This document shows, piece after piece, positions 51,409 through 60,388 of a stretch of 64,000 nucleotides of DNA; within the stretch, counting starts at the first letter, position 1; the number at the start of each line of letters is the position of its first letter. A program made the position numbers and the translations under genes. The notes beneath the pieces are model-generated. The model saw only the letters and a program-made list of their open reading frames with translations. It ran no database searches and was not told the origin of the DNA. Source of the DNA: Glycomyces paridis (lineage in GTDB: Bacteria > Actinomycetota > Actinomycetes > Mycobacteriales > Micromonosporaceae); the NCBI RefSeq assembly GCF_004912155.1, contig NZ_STGX01000012.1:1-64000 (forward strand), in the 5' to 3' direction.

Positions 51409-52287
51409 TCAGTTCAGGCGTTCGGCGAGACGACGATCACGCCAGCGGTCGACCAGGCGCGCGTAGCAGTCCTGCGCGTCCTCGGGCTCGGAGGCGCCGA
51501 GGTGGTCGATGGCCTGCCAGGTGAGGTCCACGGAGTCCTCCTCGCGCAGCTCGGCGGGGTCGAGCCGGGAGGCGAGGCCGCCGTAGTCGAGCTCGACCAC
51601 GGCGTCGCGGTGGAAGCCGTCGAGCCACCGGCCGGTCTCGGCGAGGGCGGCGGCGAGCTCGGCGTCCTCGCCGAACTCGGCCCGCACCAGGTTGCGGGCG
51701 ACGACCATGCCGGTGCGGGACTTGCTGATCGGGGTGCGGTAGCGCAGCTGGGAGAGGCCGGGCCGCAGGACCAGTTCGCGGTCCTCGGGGCGCACGCACG
51801 CGAACCAGCGCAGCGGCACCGACCAGGAGGCGACGTGTTCGTGGGAGTCGGCGGGGGCCTCGTGGCGGTCGGCGCCGTCGTCGAGTTCGACGATCTCCTC
51901 GGCGGAGGCGAGGAACTCCGGCGGGAACAGCGCCTCGGCCACGGCCTCGGGCGTCAGGCGCTTCACTTCGAGGGCGGCGGCGGCGATCCGGTAGCGCAGG
52001 TTCCAGGGGCACACGAGCGGGTCGGCGCCCGGCCCTCGGTCGATGACGTAGGCCTCGCGGTTGAAGGAGGGGACGACGCGCCAGGGCCACCCGATGCGCT
52101 CGTAGAGCGCCTCGCGGCGCAGCCGCGGGCCTTCGAGCGGGTCGACCGCGCGGCCCGAAGCGGCGTACGCGCGCCAGTAGTCGGCGTCGGCGAACGCCGC
52201 CGCCGGCTCGTAGACGCGCAGATAGGACGCGTTCGGTGCGTACACGAAGCGAATACTTCCATAGTCATATGCTGGGGGCGTAGGCAT
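51409..52287 (-). CDS. Conserved hypothetical protein between bldC and vdh
   Basis: The 292-residue cytoplasmic protein opens [20 protein letters not shown]. It has several conserved-looking segments ([38 protein letters not shown]) but no known motif and no membrane helix. I recall similar proteins in many actinomycetes near bldC, but no function. ATG at 52287 is chosen, although there is no ribosome site, so a leaderless mRNA is possible. It is divergent from the amino-acid dehydrogenase gene. Confidence 0.7.
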   Translation of the reverse strand: MPTPPAYDYGSIRFVYAPNASYLRVYEPAAAFADADYWRAYAASGRAVDPLEGPRLRREALYERIGWPWRVVPSFNREAYVIDRGPGADPLVCPWNLRYRIAAAALEVKRLTPEAVAEALFPPEFLASAEEIVELDDGADRHEAPADSHEHVASWSVPLRWFACVRPEDRELVLRPGLSQLRYRTPISKSRTGMVVARNLVRAEFGEDAELAAALAETGRWLDGFHRDAVVELDYGGLASRLDPAELREEDSVDLTWQAIDHLGASEPEDAQDCYARLVDRWRDRRLAERLN

Positions 52288-52468
52288 ACCCGCGCTACAC
52301 GACACGAGTCGGCCGAGACCCGGCCGACCGGGGCGGAGCGGGGCTGTGCGGGCGCGAAGCGTTCACCGGTGTCGCCGTGGCGGACCCGGGAACGCGAGGT
52401 GTTCACTGGCCCTACCGTGGTGGACCGGCGCGCCACCGCCGCCCGAAACGAGAACTGGAGAGCAAGCC

Positions 52469-53539
52469 ATGAGCATCTTCGACGCCAGCGGCCATGAACA
52501 GGTCGTGTTCTGCCACGACCCCGAGTCGGGGCTGCGGGCGATCATCGCGGTCTACTCCACCGCGCTCGGCCCGGCCCTCGGCGGCACCCGCTTCTACCCC
52601 TACGCCTCCGAGGAGGAGGCCCTCACCGACGTCCTGCACCTGTCGGAGGGCATGGCCTACAAGAACGCGATCGCCGGGCTCGACCACGGCGGCGGCAAGG
52701 CCGTCATCTGGGGCGACCCCGGGGTCGACAAGACCGAGGCGCTGCTGCGGGCCTACGGGCGCTTCGTGGAGTCGCTGGGCGGCCGGTACGTGACCGCGTG
52801 CGACGTCGGCACCTACGTCGAGGACATGGACCACGTCGCGCGCGAGACGCGCCACGTCAGCGGCCGCAGCCCCGAGTCGGGCGGCGCGGGCGACTCCTCG
52901 ATCCTGACCGCGTTCGGCGTGTTCCAGGCGATGCGCGCGGCCGCGCAGCACCGCTGGGGCGCGGTGGACCTGGCCGGGCGCACCGTCGGCGTCGCCGGGC
53001 TCGGCAAGGTCGGGCGCCACCTCATCCCCCACCTCCTCGAAGCGGGCGCCGACGTCGTGGCCTGCGACGTCGACCCGGCCGCGATCGGCCGCACGGCCGC
53101 GAACCACCCCCAGGTGCGCCTCGTCGCCGACGCCGACGAGCTCATCGCCTCGGGCATCCACATCTACGCGCCGTGCGCGATGGGCGGGGTCCTCAACGAG
53201 TCGACCCTGAAGACCCTCGACGCCGAGATCGTCTGCGGCGCGGCCAACAACCAGCTGGCGGAGCCGGAGGTCGCCGTCGAGCTCGAACGGGCCGGCGTCC
53301 TCTACTGCCCCGACTACGTGGTGAACTCCGGCGGGGTCATCCAGGTCGCCGACGAGTACGACGGCGCCTTCGACTTCAAGCGGGCCGAGCGGCGCACCCT
53401 GGGGATCTTCGCGACCACCGCGCGCATCCTCGAACGCGCGAAGGGCGAGGGGACCACGCCCGTCGCCGCCGCGAACGCCATCGCCGAGGAGCGCATCGCC
53501 GCCGTCGGGCGCCTCCAGCGCCTCCGCATGTTCCGTTAG
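52469..53539 (+). CDS. vdh: Valine/leucine-type amino-acid dehydrogenase
   Basis: This 356-residue NAD-dependent enzyme oxidatively deaminates branched-chain amino acids, starting their catabolism. [10 protein letters not shown], then the catalytic-lysine region [19 protein letters not shown], is the Glu/Leu/Phe/Val dehydrogenase signature. The Rossmann motif is [13 protein letters not shown] and CAMGGVLN follows. CTGGAGAG precedes the ATG at 52469. In actinomycetes this supplies acyl-CoA precursors. The symbol follows the usual actinomycete name; leucine versus valine preference cannot be read. Confidence 0.9.
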   Translation: MSIFDASGHEQVVFCHDPESGLRAIIAVYSTALGPALGGTRFYPYASEEEALTDVLHLSEGMAYKNAIAGLDHGGGKAVIWGDPGVDKTEALLRAYGRFVESLGGRYVTACDVGTYVEDMDHVARETRHVSGRSPESGGAGDSSILTAFGVFQAMRAAAQHRWGAVDLAGRTVGVAGLGKVGRHLIPHLLEAGADVVACDVDPAAIGRTAANHPQVRLVADADELIASGIHIYAPCAMGGVLNESTLKTLDAEIVCGAANNQLAEPEVAVELERAGVLYCPDYVVNSGGVIQVADEYDGAFDFKRAERRTLGIFATTARILERAKGEGTTPVAAANAIAEERIAAVGRLQRLRMFR

Positions 53540-53547
53540 CCCGTCCT

Positions 53548-53576
53548 CGCGCGGCGGCCGCACCGGCCGCCGCGCG
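53548..53576 (+). terminator. Terminator of the amino-acid dehydrogenase gene
   Basis: A 13-bp stem CGCGCGGCGGCCG/CGGCCGCCGCGCG with a CAC loop lies eight bases after the stop. Confidence 0.85.
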
Positions 53577-53807
53577 ACGGCGGAGCGTGGTTCCGCCGGT
53601 GCTTTCGGTGAGATTCGACCTCGCATTTCGGGCGGTCGTTCGTCCCGATCTGGTGGTCATCGCCGGTAATCTGTGGCATCCAACTCATGGGCCGGGATGC
53701 AGTCTGACGCCGCGAGGTTGTACCGTAGGACCCACGAAGAGATTGCAAGCATTCCGGGGCGCCTTATCGGCTGCCCCGATGATTTCTGTGCGAGGGGGTC
53801 GAGCCAT

Positions 53808-54242
53808 ATGGGGCGAGGCCGAGCTAAGGCAAAGCAGACCAAAGTGGCCCGTAAGCTCAAGTACCACACTCCGAACACCGACATGCGAGCGCTGGAGCGC
53901 GAGCTTGGTTCCGGTCGTGAGGACGAGGTCGACATCGAGCCTCCTGAAAAGGAGCCGGACCCGTATGCCGCTTATGCCGACGATCGGTACGACGGAGACG
54001 AAGACGACCTCCGTGAAGATGACTGGCTCCCGCCTAAGAAGCAGTTAGCCGGAAGGCGCCGCGGCGATCCGCCGCGAGCCGACCTGGCGGGCCCGCACAC
54101 CGATACCCGCAATCTCCATATCCAGCGAGCGCAGACGTCCCCGGCGGACCCTGCGCCGTTCGCGAAGGTCCGCTCCCCGCGAGCCGGGCCGGAAGCGCTG
54201 GAGCAAGGACTTCGGATAGCGGCGCGGACGCCGAGCCCTTGA
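53808..54242 (+). CDS. DUF3073 family protein with extended tail
   Basis: The 144-residue protein starts MGRGRAKAKQTKVARKLKYH followed by TPNTDMRALERELG, the hallmark of the actinobacterial DUF3073 family, which is abundant and of unknown function. An acidic middle (ADDRYDGDEDDLREDDW) follows, as usual. The last ~50 residues (basic, Pro/Arg-rich) are not typical; they may be an extension or the result of a frameshift past the normal acidic end. GAGGGGG precedes the ATG. Confidence 0.85.
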   Translation: MGRGRAKAKQTKVARKLKYHTPNTDMRALERELGSGREDEVDIEPPEKEPDPYAAYADDRYDGDEDDLREDDWLPPKKQLAGRRRGDPPRADLAGPHTDTRNLHIQRAQTSPADPAPFAKVRSPRAGPEALEQGLRIAARTPSP

Positions 54243-54269
54243 ACAGCGCGGCGACAGACACCATAGACG

Positions 54270-54305
54270 AAGCGGCGGCGCGACCTTCCGGTCGCGCCGC
54301 CGCTT
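54270..54305. terminator. Bidirectional terminator
   Basis: A perfect 16-bp stem (54270-54285 with 54290-54305) has a TTCC loop and AAGC/GCTT ends, between convergent genes. Confidence 0.9.
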
Positions 54306-54313
54306 CGGCGTCG

Positions 54314-54997
54314 CTACTGCTGGGGGGCCTGGGGCCAGTTCTGCTGGCCGGGGGCGGCCTGCGGGGCCTGCGGCTGCACGGCGGCCTGCTGGCCGGTCGG
54401 GTAGGCCGGGGCGGCGGGCTGCGCGGCGGCCGCGGAGCCGGGGACCAGGATGGCGCCGGTGACGAACAGGCCGTAGGCGCCCAGGAGCAGGATCGCGCCG
54501 ATCCAGGCCGAGGCGTCGGCGGCGTTGTCGTTGTCGGGCAGGGCCAGCAGCACGAACAGGAGCTTCGCCAGGAACAGCGTCGCGCCGACGAGCGTCAGCG
54601 CCTTCCACAGCGGGCGGAGCTTCTCACCGGTGAACAGCGTCAGCGCGAACGCGACGATGACCGCCACGAGGATCGACAGGACGCCGCCGGAGAGGTCGTC
54701 GCGGACGAAGTCGGCGAGGTAGGTGCCCTCGCCGAACTCGGAGGAGCCGCCGGAGCTGGTGCCGGCGATGAGGCCGGCGAGGACGAGGGCGCCCAGGCCG
54801 CACAGGCCCAGGATCGCGGGCATGGAGGGCACGCCGATGCGGTCGAACAGCGTCGGGCCGGGCTGGGCGTAGGCCGCGTACTGCTGCTGCGCCTGGTACT
54901 GGGCCTGAGGGGAGGCGTACGCCTGCTGGTAGGGCTGCTGCGGTTGGGCAGAGGTGGGCTGCTGCGGATACCCCGCACCTGATTGCTGTTCACTCAT
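54314..54997 (-). CDS. Gln-rich N-terminus, four-TM membrane protein
   Basis: The 227-residue protein has ~55 residues rich in Gln/Pro/Ala/Tyr, then four hydrophobic helices, with short polar loops (GGSSEFGEGTYLADF, LPDNDNAADASAW). A Pro/Gln/Ala-rich tail ends it. Both termini are probably cytoplasmic and disordered. No family is recognised. The ATG at 54997 follows GATGAGG at short spacing. Confidence 0.7.
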   Translation of the reverse strand: MSEQQSGAGYPQQPTSAQPQQPYQQAYASPQAQYQAQQQYAAYAQPGPTLFDRIGVPSMPAILGLCGLGALVLAGLIAGTSSGGSSEFGEGTYLADFVRDDLSGGVLSILVAVIVAFALTLFTGEKLRPLWKALTLVGATLFLAKLLFVLLALPDNDNAADASAWIGAILLLGAYGLFVTGAILVPGSAAAAQPAAPAYPTGQQAAVQPQAPQAAPGQQNWPQAPQQ

Positions 54998-55166
54998 GAC
55001 CTCATCATGCCTTGGACGGGCAAATGGACGCATCCGGGTTGCGAACCTGGTCCGGGTACCCGCCGGGCCCTCAGGCGGGCCCCGGGGCGCCCGGTCGGCG
55101 CCGCCCGCCCGGAATCGGGAGGCCCATCGTCGGCATCCAGGGCCCGCGAACCCGTACGCTGGAACC

Positions 55167-56612
55167 ATGTCGCAACGTCTCCGTCCCGTCGCTCCTATTT
55201 GGGTGGCGGGCCGCCCGCAGCACGGCGAGGAGGAGTTCTTCGTCACCCACCCCTACGACGAGTCGCCGGTGGGGGCGACCTCCTGGGCCACCGCGGGCCA
55301 AGTGGAGGCCGCGGTCGCCGCCGCGGCGGGCGCGGCGGCCGAGTGCGCGGCGCTGCCCGCGCACGTGCGGGCCGAGGCGCTCGAACACGTGCGCCGCCGC
55401 CTCGACGAGGAGTCCGAGACGTGCGCGGAGCTCATCACCGCCGAGTCGGGCAAGCCGATCGCGTGGGCCCGGGTCGAGGTGCGCCGGGCCGTCTCGACGT
55501 TCCGGTGGGCCGCCGAGGAGGCGCGCCGCTTCGGCGGGGAGGTGCAGCGGCTCGACACCGACCCGACCGCGGACGGGCGCATGGCGCTCGTGCGGCGCTT
55601 CCCGCGCGGCCCGGTCCTGGGCATCACGCCGTTCAACTTCCCGCTCAACCTGGTGGCGCACAAGGTCGGTCCCGCGATCGCGGCCGGCTGCCCGATCATC
55701 GTCAAACCGGCCCCGGCCACGCCCCTGTCGGCCCTGCACCTGGGCGCCCTGTTCTCCGAGACCGACCTGCCCGCCGCGATGCTCTCGGTCCTGCCGGTCC
55801 CGAACCACCGCGCGGAGCTGCTCGTCGACGACCCGCGACTGGCGGTCGTGTCCTTCACCGGCTCGTCCCGGGTGGGGCGCCAGCTCCTGCGGCGCGTCCC
55901 CGAGAAGCACGTGACGCTCGAACTGGGCGGCAACGGCGCGGCCCTGGTCACCGCCGACTACCCCAAGCGGGACTGGGCGGCCGAGCGGATCGCGATGTTC
56001 GGGAACTACCAGGCCGGGCAGTCGTGCATCGCCGTGCAGCGCGTGTTCATCGAGGCGCCCGCGTACGCCGACGTCGCCGGCCGGATCGTCGAGCACGTCA
56101 AGGCCCTGCCGACCGGGGACCCGAACGACCCCGCGTGCAAGGTCGGCCCGCTCATCGACGCCGAGGCCGCCGCGCGCGTCGAGGCGTGGATCGAGGAGGC
56201 CGTGGACGAGGGCGCGAAGGTCCTGTGCGGGGGCGGGCCGCGCGTCGGCGCGCTCGTCGAGCCGACCGTGCTCGCGAACGTGCGCCCCGACGCGAAGGTC
56301 CTGCGCGACGAGGTCTTCGGGCCCGTGCTCGTGCTCGCCAGCGTCGAGGACTACGCCGAAGGGCTCGCCGCCGTCAACGACTCCCGGTTCGGGCTCCAGG
56401 CCGGCGTGTTCACCGAGAGCCTCCCGCAGGCCATGCTCGCCCACCGCACGCTCGACGTCGGCGGCGTCGTCATCGGCGACGTGCCCGCATTCCGGGCCGA
56501 CCAGATGCCCTACGGCGGCGTCAAGGCCTCGGGCACCGGGCGCGAGGGCGTGCGCTCGGCGATGGAGGACTACACGGTGGAGCGGGTCCTCGTCCTTCCG
56601 GACACTCTTTGA
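55167..56612 (+). CDS. NAD(P)-dependent aldehyde dehydrogenase
   Basis: This 481-residue enzyme oxidises aldehydes to acids. The cofactor pocket GITPFNFPLNLVAHK, VSFTGSSRVG, the general base Glu in LELGGNG, and the catalytic Cys in YQAGQSCIAVQRV are all present, as is EVFGPVL. The spacing resembles lactaldehyde or non-phosphorylating glyceraldehyde-3-phosphate dehydrogenases, but substrate assignment is not safe. The ATG at 55167 lies ~9 bp after TACGCT and has no strong ribosome site, so leaderless translation is possible. Confidence 0.92.
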   Translation: MSQRLRPVAPIWVAGRPQHGEEEFFVTHPYDESPVGATSWATAGQVEAAVAAAAGAAAECAALPAHVRAEALEHVRRRLDEESETCAELITAESGKPIAWARVEVRRAVSTFRWAAEEARRFGGEVQRLDTDPTADGRMALVRRFPRGPVLGITPFNFPLNLVAHKVGPAIAAGCPIIVKPAPATPLSALHLGALFSETDLPAAMLSVLPVPNHRAELLVDDPRLAVVSFTGSSRVGRQLLRRVPEKHVTLELGGNGAALVTADYPKRDWAAERIAMFGNYQAGQSCIAVQRVFIEAPAYADVAGRIVEHVKALPTGDPNDPACKVGPLIDAEAAARVEAWIEEAVDEGAKVLCGGGPRVGALVEPTVLANVRPDAKVLRDEVFGPVLVLASVEDYAEGLAAVNDSRFGLQAGVFTESLPQAMLAHRTLDVGGVVIGDVPAFRADQMPYGGVKASGTGREGVRSAMEDYTVERVLVLPDTL

Positions 56613-56800
56613 GCCGCTGATTCGGTCGCCGCGGCCCCCGCGGTGACGGCCGGGCCCGAAGACGCCGCCCGGTCGCGCACCTCGCACCGGTGACGACCTG
56701 GGCCGATCGGGCACGGGCGACCGCGCCGAGCTGCGATATTCGTTACTCTTCCCGAGTCCCGTGCCAGGTCGCGCTTGACAAGGCCCTATAGCGTGGCGAC

Positions 56801-57751
56801 ATGACTGTCCCTCCGAACTACGGTCCCCCGCCGGAGCAGCCCCAGACGCCCGGCTACGGCTACCAGTCGCAGCCCGGCGGCCCGAGCCCCTACGGCGGCC
56901 AGCAGCCGCAGTTCGGCTCCGGCCCCCAGTACGGCGCCGCCCCGCAGTTCGGGCAGGACCCCGCCGCACCCTACGGCGGCCCGCTGCCGCCCGAGCCTCC
57001 CAAGCGCAACCTCGGGCTCATCGGCGCGATCATCGTCGGCGTCACCGTCCTCGTGCTCGGCGCCACGCTCCTCATCACGATGAACCTGCGCGGCGACAAG
57101 GACGAGGACAAGGTCGCCGGCGAGGAGACCGAGACGAGCGAGTCCGCCTCCGAGGAGGAGACCTCGCCGGGCGAGGAGACCACCACCGAGGAGGCCGCGG
57201 CCACCGAGGTCGGCCAGTGCCTCCCGTACGAGCCCGAGATCCTCGGCGACGGCCTCTCCCTCGTCGACTGCTCCGACGCGACCGCGTTCTGGGAGATCAC
57301 CGCCCAGACCTACGACGTCGGCGACGTCACCGTGGACGACGACGGCAACCTGACCGACACCGCGCCCGCCATCGAGCTGTGCGGCGCCGAATGGGGCGAG
57401 AACGCCCTCGGCGAGGCCTGGACGAACTGGCACTACGTGTACTCCAACGGGTACCTCGACTCGCTGTACTGCATCCAGGCGACCGGCGCGGCCGACCCCG
57501 CCGAGCCCGAGCACCTCCCGTACATCCCCGACACCGGCGACTGCTTCGACAAGTCCGACGACTGGTGGACCGTGTCCTGCGACTCCGACCTCGCGGTGTA
57601 CAAGGTCGTCGACACGGTCGTCTACGACGACCCGGTCGACATGAGCGAGGAGGAGGCCAAGGACGAGGCCACCTGCGGCGGCGACTGGTACTGGCAGATC
57701 AAGGACACCCAGGGCTGGACCACGGCCATCATCTGCGCGAACGAGGTCTGA
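56801..57751 (+). CDS. Single-TM protein with Pro/Gly/Gln-rich head and Cys-rich outer domain
   Basis: The protein has 316 residues. About 65 cytoplasmic residues of GYGYQSQPGG/PQFGSGPQYG type precede one TM helix (GLIGAIIVGVTVLVLGATLL). An acidic Glu/Thr linker and a ~180-residue outer domain follow, with six Cys (GQCLPYE, VDCSDA, ELCGAEW, YCIQ, GDCFDK, SCDSD plus ATCGGDW and IICANEV). It resembles the DUF4190-type or septum-like actinobacterial proteins only in architecture. TATAGC nine bases before the ATG, with no ribosome site, suggests a leaderless mRNA. Confidence 0.7.
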   Translation: MTVPPNYGPPPEQPQTPGYGYQSQPGGPSPYGGQQPQFGSGPQYGAAPQFGQDPAAPYGGPLPPEPPKRNLGLIGAIIVGVTVLVLGATLLITMNLRGDKDEDKVAGEETETSESASEEETSPGEETTTEEAAATEVGQCLPYEPEILGDGLSLVDCSDATAFWEITAQTYDVGDVTVDDDGNLTDTAPAIELCGAEWGENALGEAWTNWHYVYSNGYLDSLYCIQATGAADPAEPEHLPYIPDTGDCFDKSDDWWTVSCDSDLAVYKVVDTVVYDDPVDMSEEEAKDEATCGGDWYWQIKDTQGWTTAIICANEV

Positions 57752-57783
57752 CGAGCACCGTCTGACAATTGTCGGAGTGACAT

Positions 57784-57818
57784 GACGACGGGGGCGGCCA
57801 TCGGCCGCCCCCGTCGTC
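57784..57818 (+). terminator. Terminator after the Cys-rich membrane protein gene
   Basis: A perfect 16-bp stem (57784-57799/57803-57818) with an ATC loop. Confidence 0.9.
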
Positions 57819-57853
57819 GTCCGCGTCCCCCGCATCGCCGTCGGGGACGGCGA

Positions 57854-57880
57854 ACGGCGGCGCGAGGATCGCGCCGCCGT
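57854..57880 (-). terminator. Terminator of pstB
   Basis: A perfect 12-bp stem ACGGCGGCGCGA/TCGCGCCGCCGT with a three-base loop lies 22 bp past the pstB stop. Confidence 0.85.
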
Positions 57881-57902
57881 GAAGCCGGGTCAGGACCGGG
57901 GA

Positions 57903-58763
57903 TCAGCCGAAACGGCCGGTGATGTAGTCCTCGGTGCGCTGGTCGGACGGGTTGGAGAACAGCCGCTGCGTCTCGTCGAACTCGACGAGGAAGCCGTAGC
58001 GCTCGCCCGCGTCGTCGATCGCCGCCGAGAAGAACGCCGTCGCGTCCGAGACGCGCGCCGCCTGCTGCATGTTGTGGGTGACGATCACGATCGTGTAGTC
58101 GCGCACCAGCTCGTTCATGAGCTCCTCGATGCGCGCGGTCGCGATCGGGTCGAGCGCCGAGCACGGCTCGTCCATGAGCAGGACCTCCGGCTGCACCGCG
58201 ATCGCGCGGGCGATGCACAGGCGCTGCTGCTGGCCGCCCGAGAGGGCGAGGGCGCTCTTCTTCAGGTTGTCCTTGACCTCGTCCCACAGGGCCGCGCCGC
58301 GCAGGGCCTGCTCGACGCGGTCGGCGAGGTTGTCCTTCATCCCGTTGATGCGCAGCCCGTAGGCGACGTTGTCGAAGATCGACTTGGGGAACGGGTTCGC
58401 CTTCTGGAAGACCATCCCGATGTGGCGGCGCACGGCGATCGGGTCGACGCCCGGCCCGTACACGTCCGTGCCGTGGAAGGCGACCCGGCCGCTGACCTTC
58501 GCGCCGGGGATGAGGTCGTTCATGCGGTTGATCGAGCGCAGCACCGTCGACTTGCCGCAGCCCGAGGGCCCGATCATCGCGGTGATCTGGTTGCGCGCGA
58601 CCGGCAGGGAGACGTCGCGGACGGCGTGCGCCCTCCCGTAGTGGATGCCGACGCCCTGGAGGTCGATGACCGTCTGCGCCGCGGTCCCCGACGCCGGGCG
58701 GCCCTGCGGGGCCAGGCCCGCGATGGGGGCCTTGGCGCGGATCCCTGTCTCGTTCACGGTCAC
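57903..58763 (-). CDS. pstB: Phosphate ABC transporter ATP-binding protein PstB
   Basis: This 286-residue ATPase is the engine of the high-affinity phosphate importer PstSCAB. Walker [21 protein letters not shown]-loop [16 protein letters not shown], signature [14 protein letters not shown] and Walker [14 protein letters not shown] are PstB-specific. The N-terminal ~30 residues are an extra lead. GTG at 58763 with GGAG five bases upstream is the start. No pstS, pstC or pstA is in the window, so the gene is detached from its operon. A PHO box lies 61 bp upstream of the start. Confidence 0.96.
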   Translation of the reverse strand: MTVNETGIRAKAPIAGLAPQGRPASGTAAQTVIDLQGVGIHYGRAHAVRDVSLPVARNQITAMIGPSGCGKSTVLRSINRMNDLIPGAKVSGRVAFHGTDVYGPGVDPIAVRRHIGMVFQKANPFPKSIFDNVAYGLRINGMKDNLADRVEQALRGAALWDEVKDNLKKSALALSGGQQQRLCIARAIAVQPEVLLMDEPCSALDPIATARIEELMNELVRDYTIVIVTHNMQQAARVSDATAFFSAAIDDAGERYGFLVEFDETQRLFSNPSDQRTEDYITGRFG

Positions 58764-58823
58764 CCGAACTCCAATCACCGAATGTCAACCGCCGTTAACG
58801 TGTCCTGCCCTCATGGAACGCGA

Positions 58824-58867
58824 TGCAGGTGCACGGCAGTGGACGTGCAGGTGAACTGGCGGTGAAT
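58824..58867 (-). promoter_or_regulatory. PHO box: four contiguous 11-bp repeats upstream of pstB
   Basis: Read toward pstB, the units are ATTCACCGCCA, GTTCACCTGCA, CGTCCACTGCC and GTGCACCTGCA, back to back without gaps. The GTTCACC core and 11-bp period match the PhoP-binding PHO box of Streptomyces. A TTGACA (-35-like, 58788-58783) follows 36 bp downstream. Confidence 0.75.
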
Positions 58868-58891
58868 GGAATCGGGGACCGGGCCCGCGCC

Positions 58892-59743
58892 TCAGGCGTG
58901 CTCGGGCGGCAGCAGCTCGTCGTTCGGATAGCCGCCCAGGAGGTCGTCGGAGGCGGTGAGCGAGAAGTCGTCCTGGAGCCCGACCTCGCCGAGATCGACC
59001 GAACCGGACACGTCCCCGTCCTCGGCCAGCTCCATGAGCATCCCGCGGATCACCGGCGCCGGGACCCCCGCGTCCTCGGCGAGCGCCGCCAGGCTCACGG
59101 TGACCGTGGCCGACTTGGCGTTCCCGGGGAGCACGAAGCGGCCCTCCTCGTCGAACTCGTAGTCGACGCCGCCGACCCTGCGGATCGCGATCGCCGTGAG
59201 CTCTTCGAGGTCCCCGCGCTGGTCGGCGGCCTCCTCGATGGCCTCGACCTTGTCGAAGGCGAGCACGTCGAACGGGTTGATGTACAGCTGCGGGGCGACC
59301 AGGTGCTTGCCGTCGCGGGTCTCGGAGCGGTACAGGCCGAGCGCGAGCAGGAACTCCAGCAGGTCGCGGACGGTGTGCGGCACGGGCAGGCCCGCGCGGC
59401 GGCAGTGCGTGGTGAAGGTGTCGATGCGCTCGGAGCGCTCGGCGGTGGCCCGGTCGTACTCCTCGCGGGCCTCCTTCTCGATGACCTCGGCGGAGGCGCC
59501 GAGGTGGTGCTCGGAGGCCTCGGCGATCCAGTCGTCGACGTCGCCCGGGTCGCACCAGACCGGCTCGTTCCAGATGTCGTCGTCGGGGAAGGCCTCGGCC
59601 CACCAGTTCGCCGGGAACGGGTTCACCGAGGGGACGGTGCGGAACAACTCGATGCTGCACGGCATGATGCGGATCCACGCGGGGTGCATCGGGGCTTGGA
59701 CCGGTCCGGACTCGTCGCCGAAGGGCCTCTCGAAGGATTCCAC
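58892..59743 (-). CDS. Hypothetical acidic protein
   Basis: The 283-residue soluble protein is rich in Asp/Glu. It has a Trp-rich segment (NWWAEAFPDDDIWNEPVW), helical middle parts (EVIEKEAREEYDRATAERSE), and a C-terminal part (VTVSLAALAEDAGVPAPVIR) that could be a winged-helix. I recognise no family. GTG at 59743 is taken; an ATG at 59689 is equally possible because neither has a clear ribosome site. It is upstream of pstB on the same strand but separated by the PHO box, so independent control is likely. Confidence 0.65.
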   Translation of the reverse strand: MESFERPFGDESGPVQAPMHPAWIRIMPCSIELFRTVPSVNPFPANWWAEAFPDDDIWNEPVWCDPGDVDDWIAEASEHHLGASAEVIEKEAREEYDRATAERSERIDTFTTHCRRAGLPVPHTVRDLLEFLLALGLYRSETRDGKHLVAPQLYINPFDVLAFDKVEAIEEAADQRGDLEELTAIAIRRVGGVDYEFDEEGRFVLPGNAKSATVTVSLAALAEDAGVPAPVIRGMLMELAEDGDVSGSVDLGEVGLQDDFSLTASDDLLGGYPNDELLPPEHA

Positions 59744-59936
59744 GCATCGACGTTATCAGCGCGGACCGACGCGATCGAGCCGCTGTGCCTGGACTTCGCT
59801 TTCAGCGTAGCGGCGCGGGCCGGACGGCCCCCGCGCCGGTGACGCGGGGTGCCGGGCGGTGCCCGTCCCGCCGCGCCGCCGGGTGGAGGCGGCGCGGCCG
59901 GGCGTTCGCGGATCGGGAGGGGACGCCCGGGAGGCG

Positions 59937-60134
59937 CTAGCCGTTCAACCGGATGCCGGTGAGGTCCGGCTCGAAGGCGGCGAGGCCGCCGAACTGGTCG
60001 GGGGTGAGGTATTCGAGGGTGCGGACCTGCTGTTCGAGCAGCATGCCCACGGTCACGATCTGGTCGGCGGCGTTGAGCACCAGCCAGTGCTCGTACTCGG
60101 TGCGGTGTTCGACGGACTGCGCCTCGGCGGTCAC
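59937..60134 (-). CDS. Small hypothetical protein (65 aa)
   Basis: The sequence AQSVEHRTEYEHWLVLNAAD then MLLEQQVRTLEYLTPDQFGG looks like a compact alpha/beta or helical fold. GAGGAAACCGCT precedes the GTG at 60134, a convincing start. An inverted repeat GTCAC-n6-GTGAC (60153-60168) lies 19 bp upstream. No family is recognised. Confidence 0.6.
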   Translation of the reverse strand: MTAEAQSVEHRTEYEHWLVLNAADQIVTVGMLLEQQVRTLEYLTPDQFGGLAAFEPDLTGIRLNG

Positions 60135-60388
60135 AGCGGTTTCCTCCCTGACGTCACGGAACGGTGACAGTGATGATGATGCGGTCAGGACAACGTAATG
60201 CGCCGTGAGCGGTGCACGGATTCATGACACGCGCCGCGCGCCGGAAATACACGGATCGGTCGTACCACTCGGTTGTACCGCACAGCGGTCGGCGAGGCGG
60301 TACGGCCCGGACTCGAAGCACGGCGGTGGGGCACGGTTGTAAGGCACTGTCATGGGACGCCCGTCCGGAACGTGTCCCGTCCGGCGGT

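Noticed and set aside
60153-60168. Fifth copy of the RTGAC regulatory element (GTCAC-n6-GTGAC)
   Set aside because: The half-sites are inverted rather than direct repeats, so it does not fit the OmpR-type arrangement of the other four.
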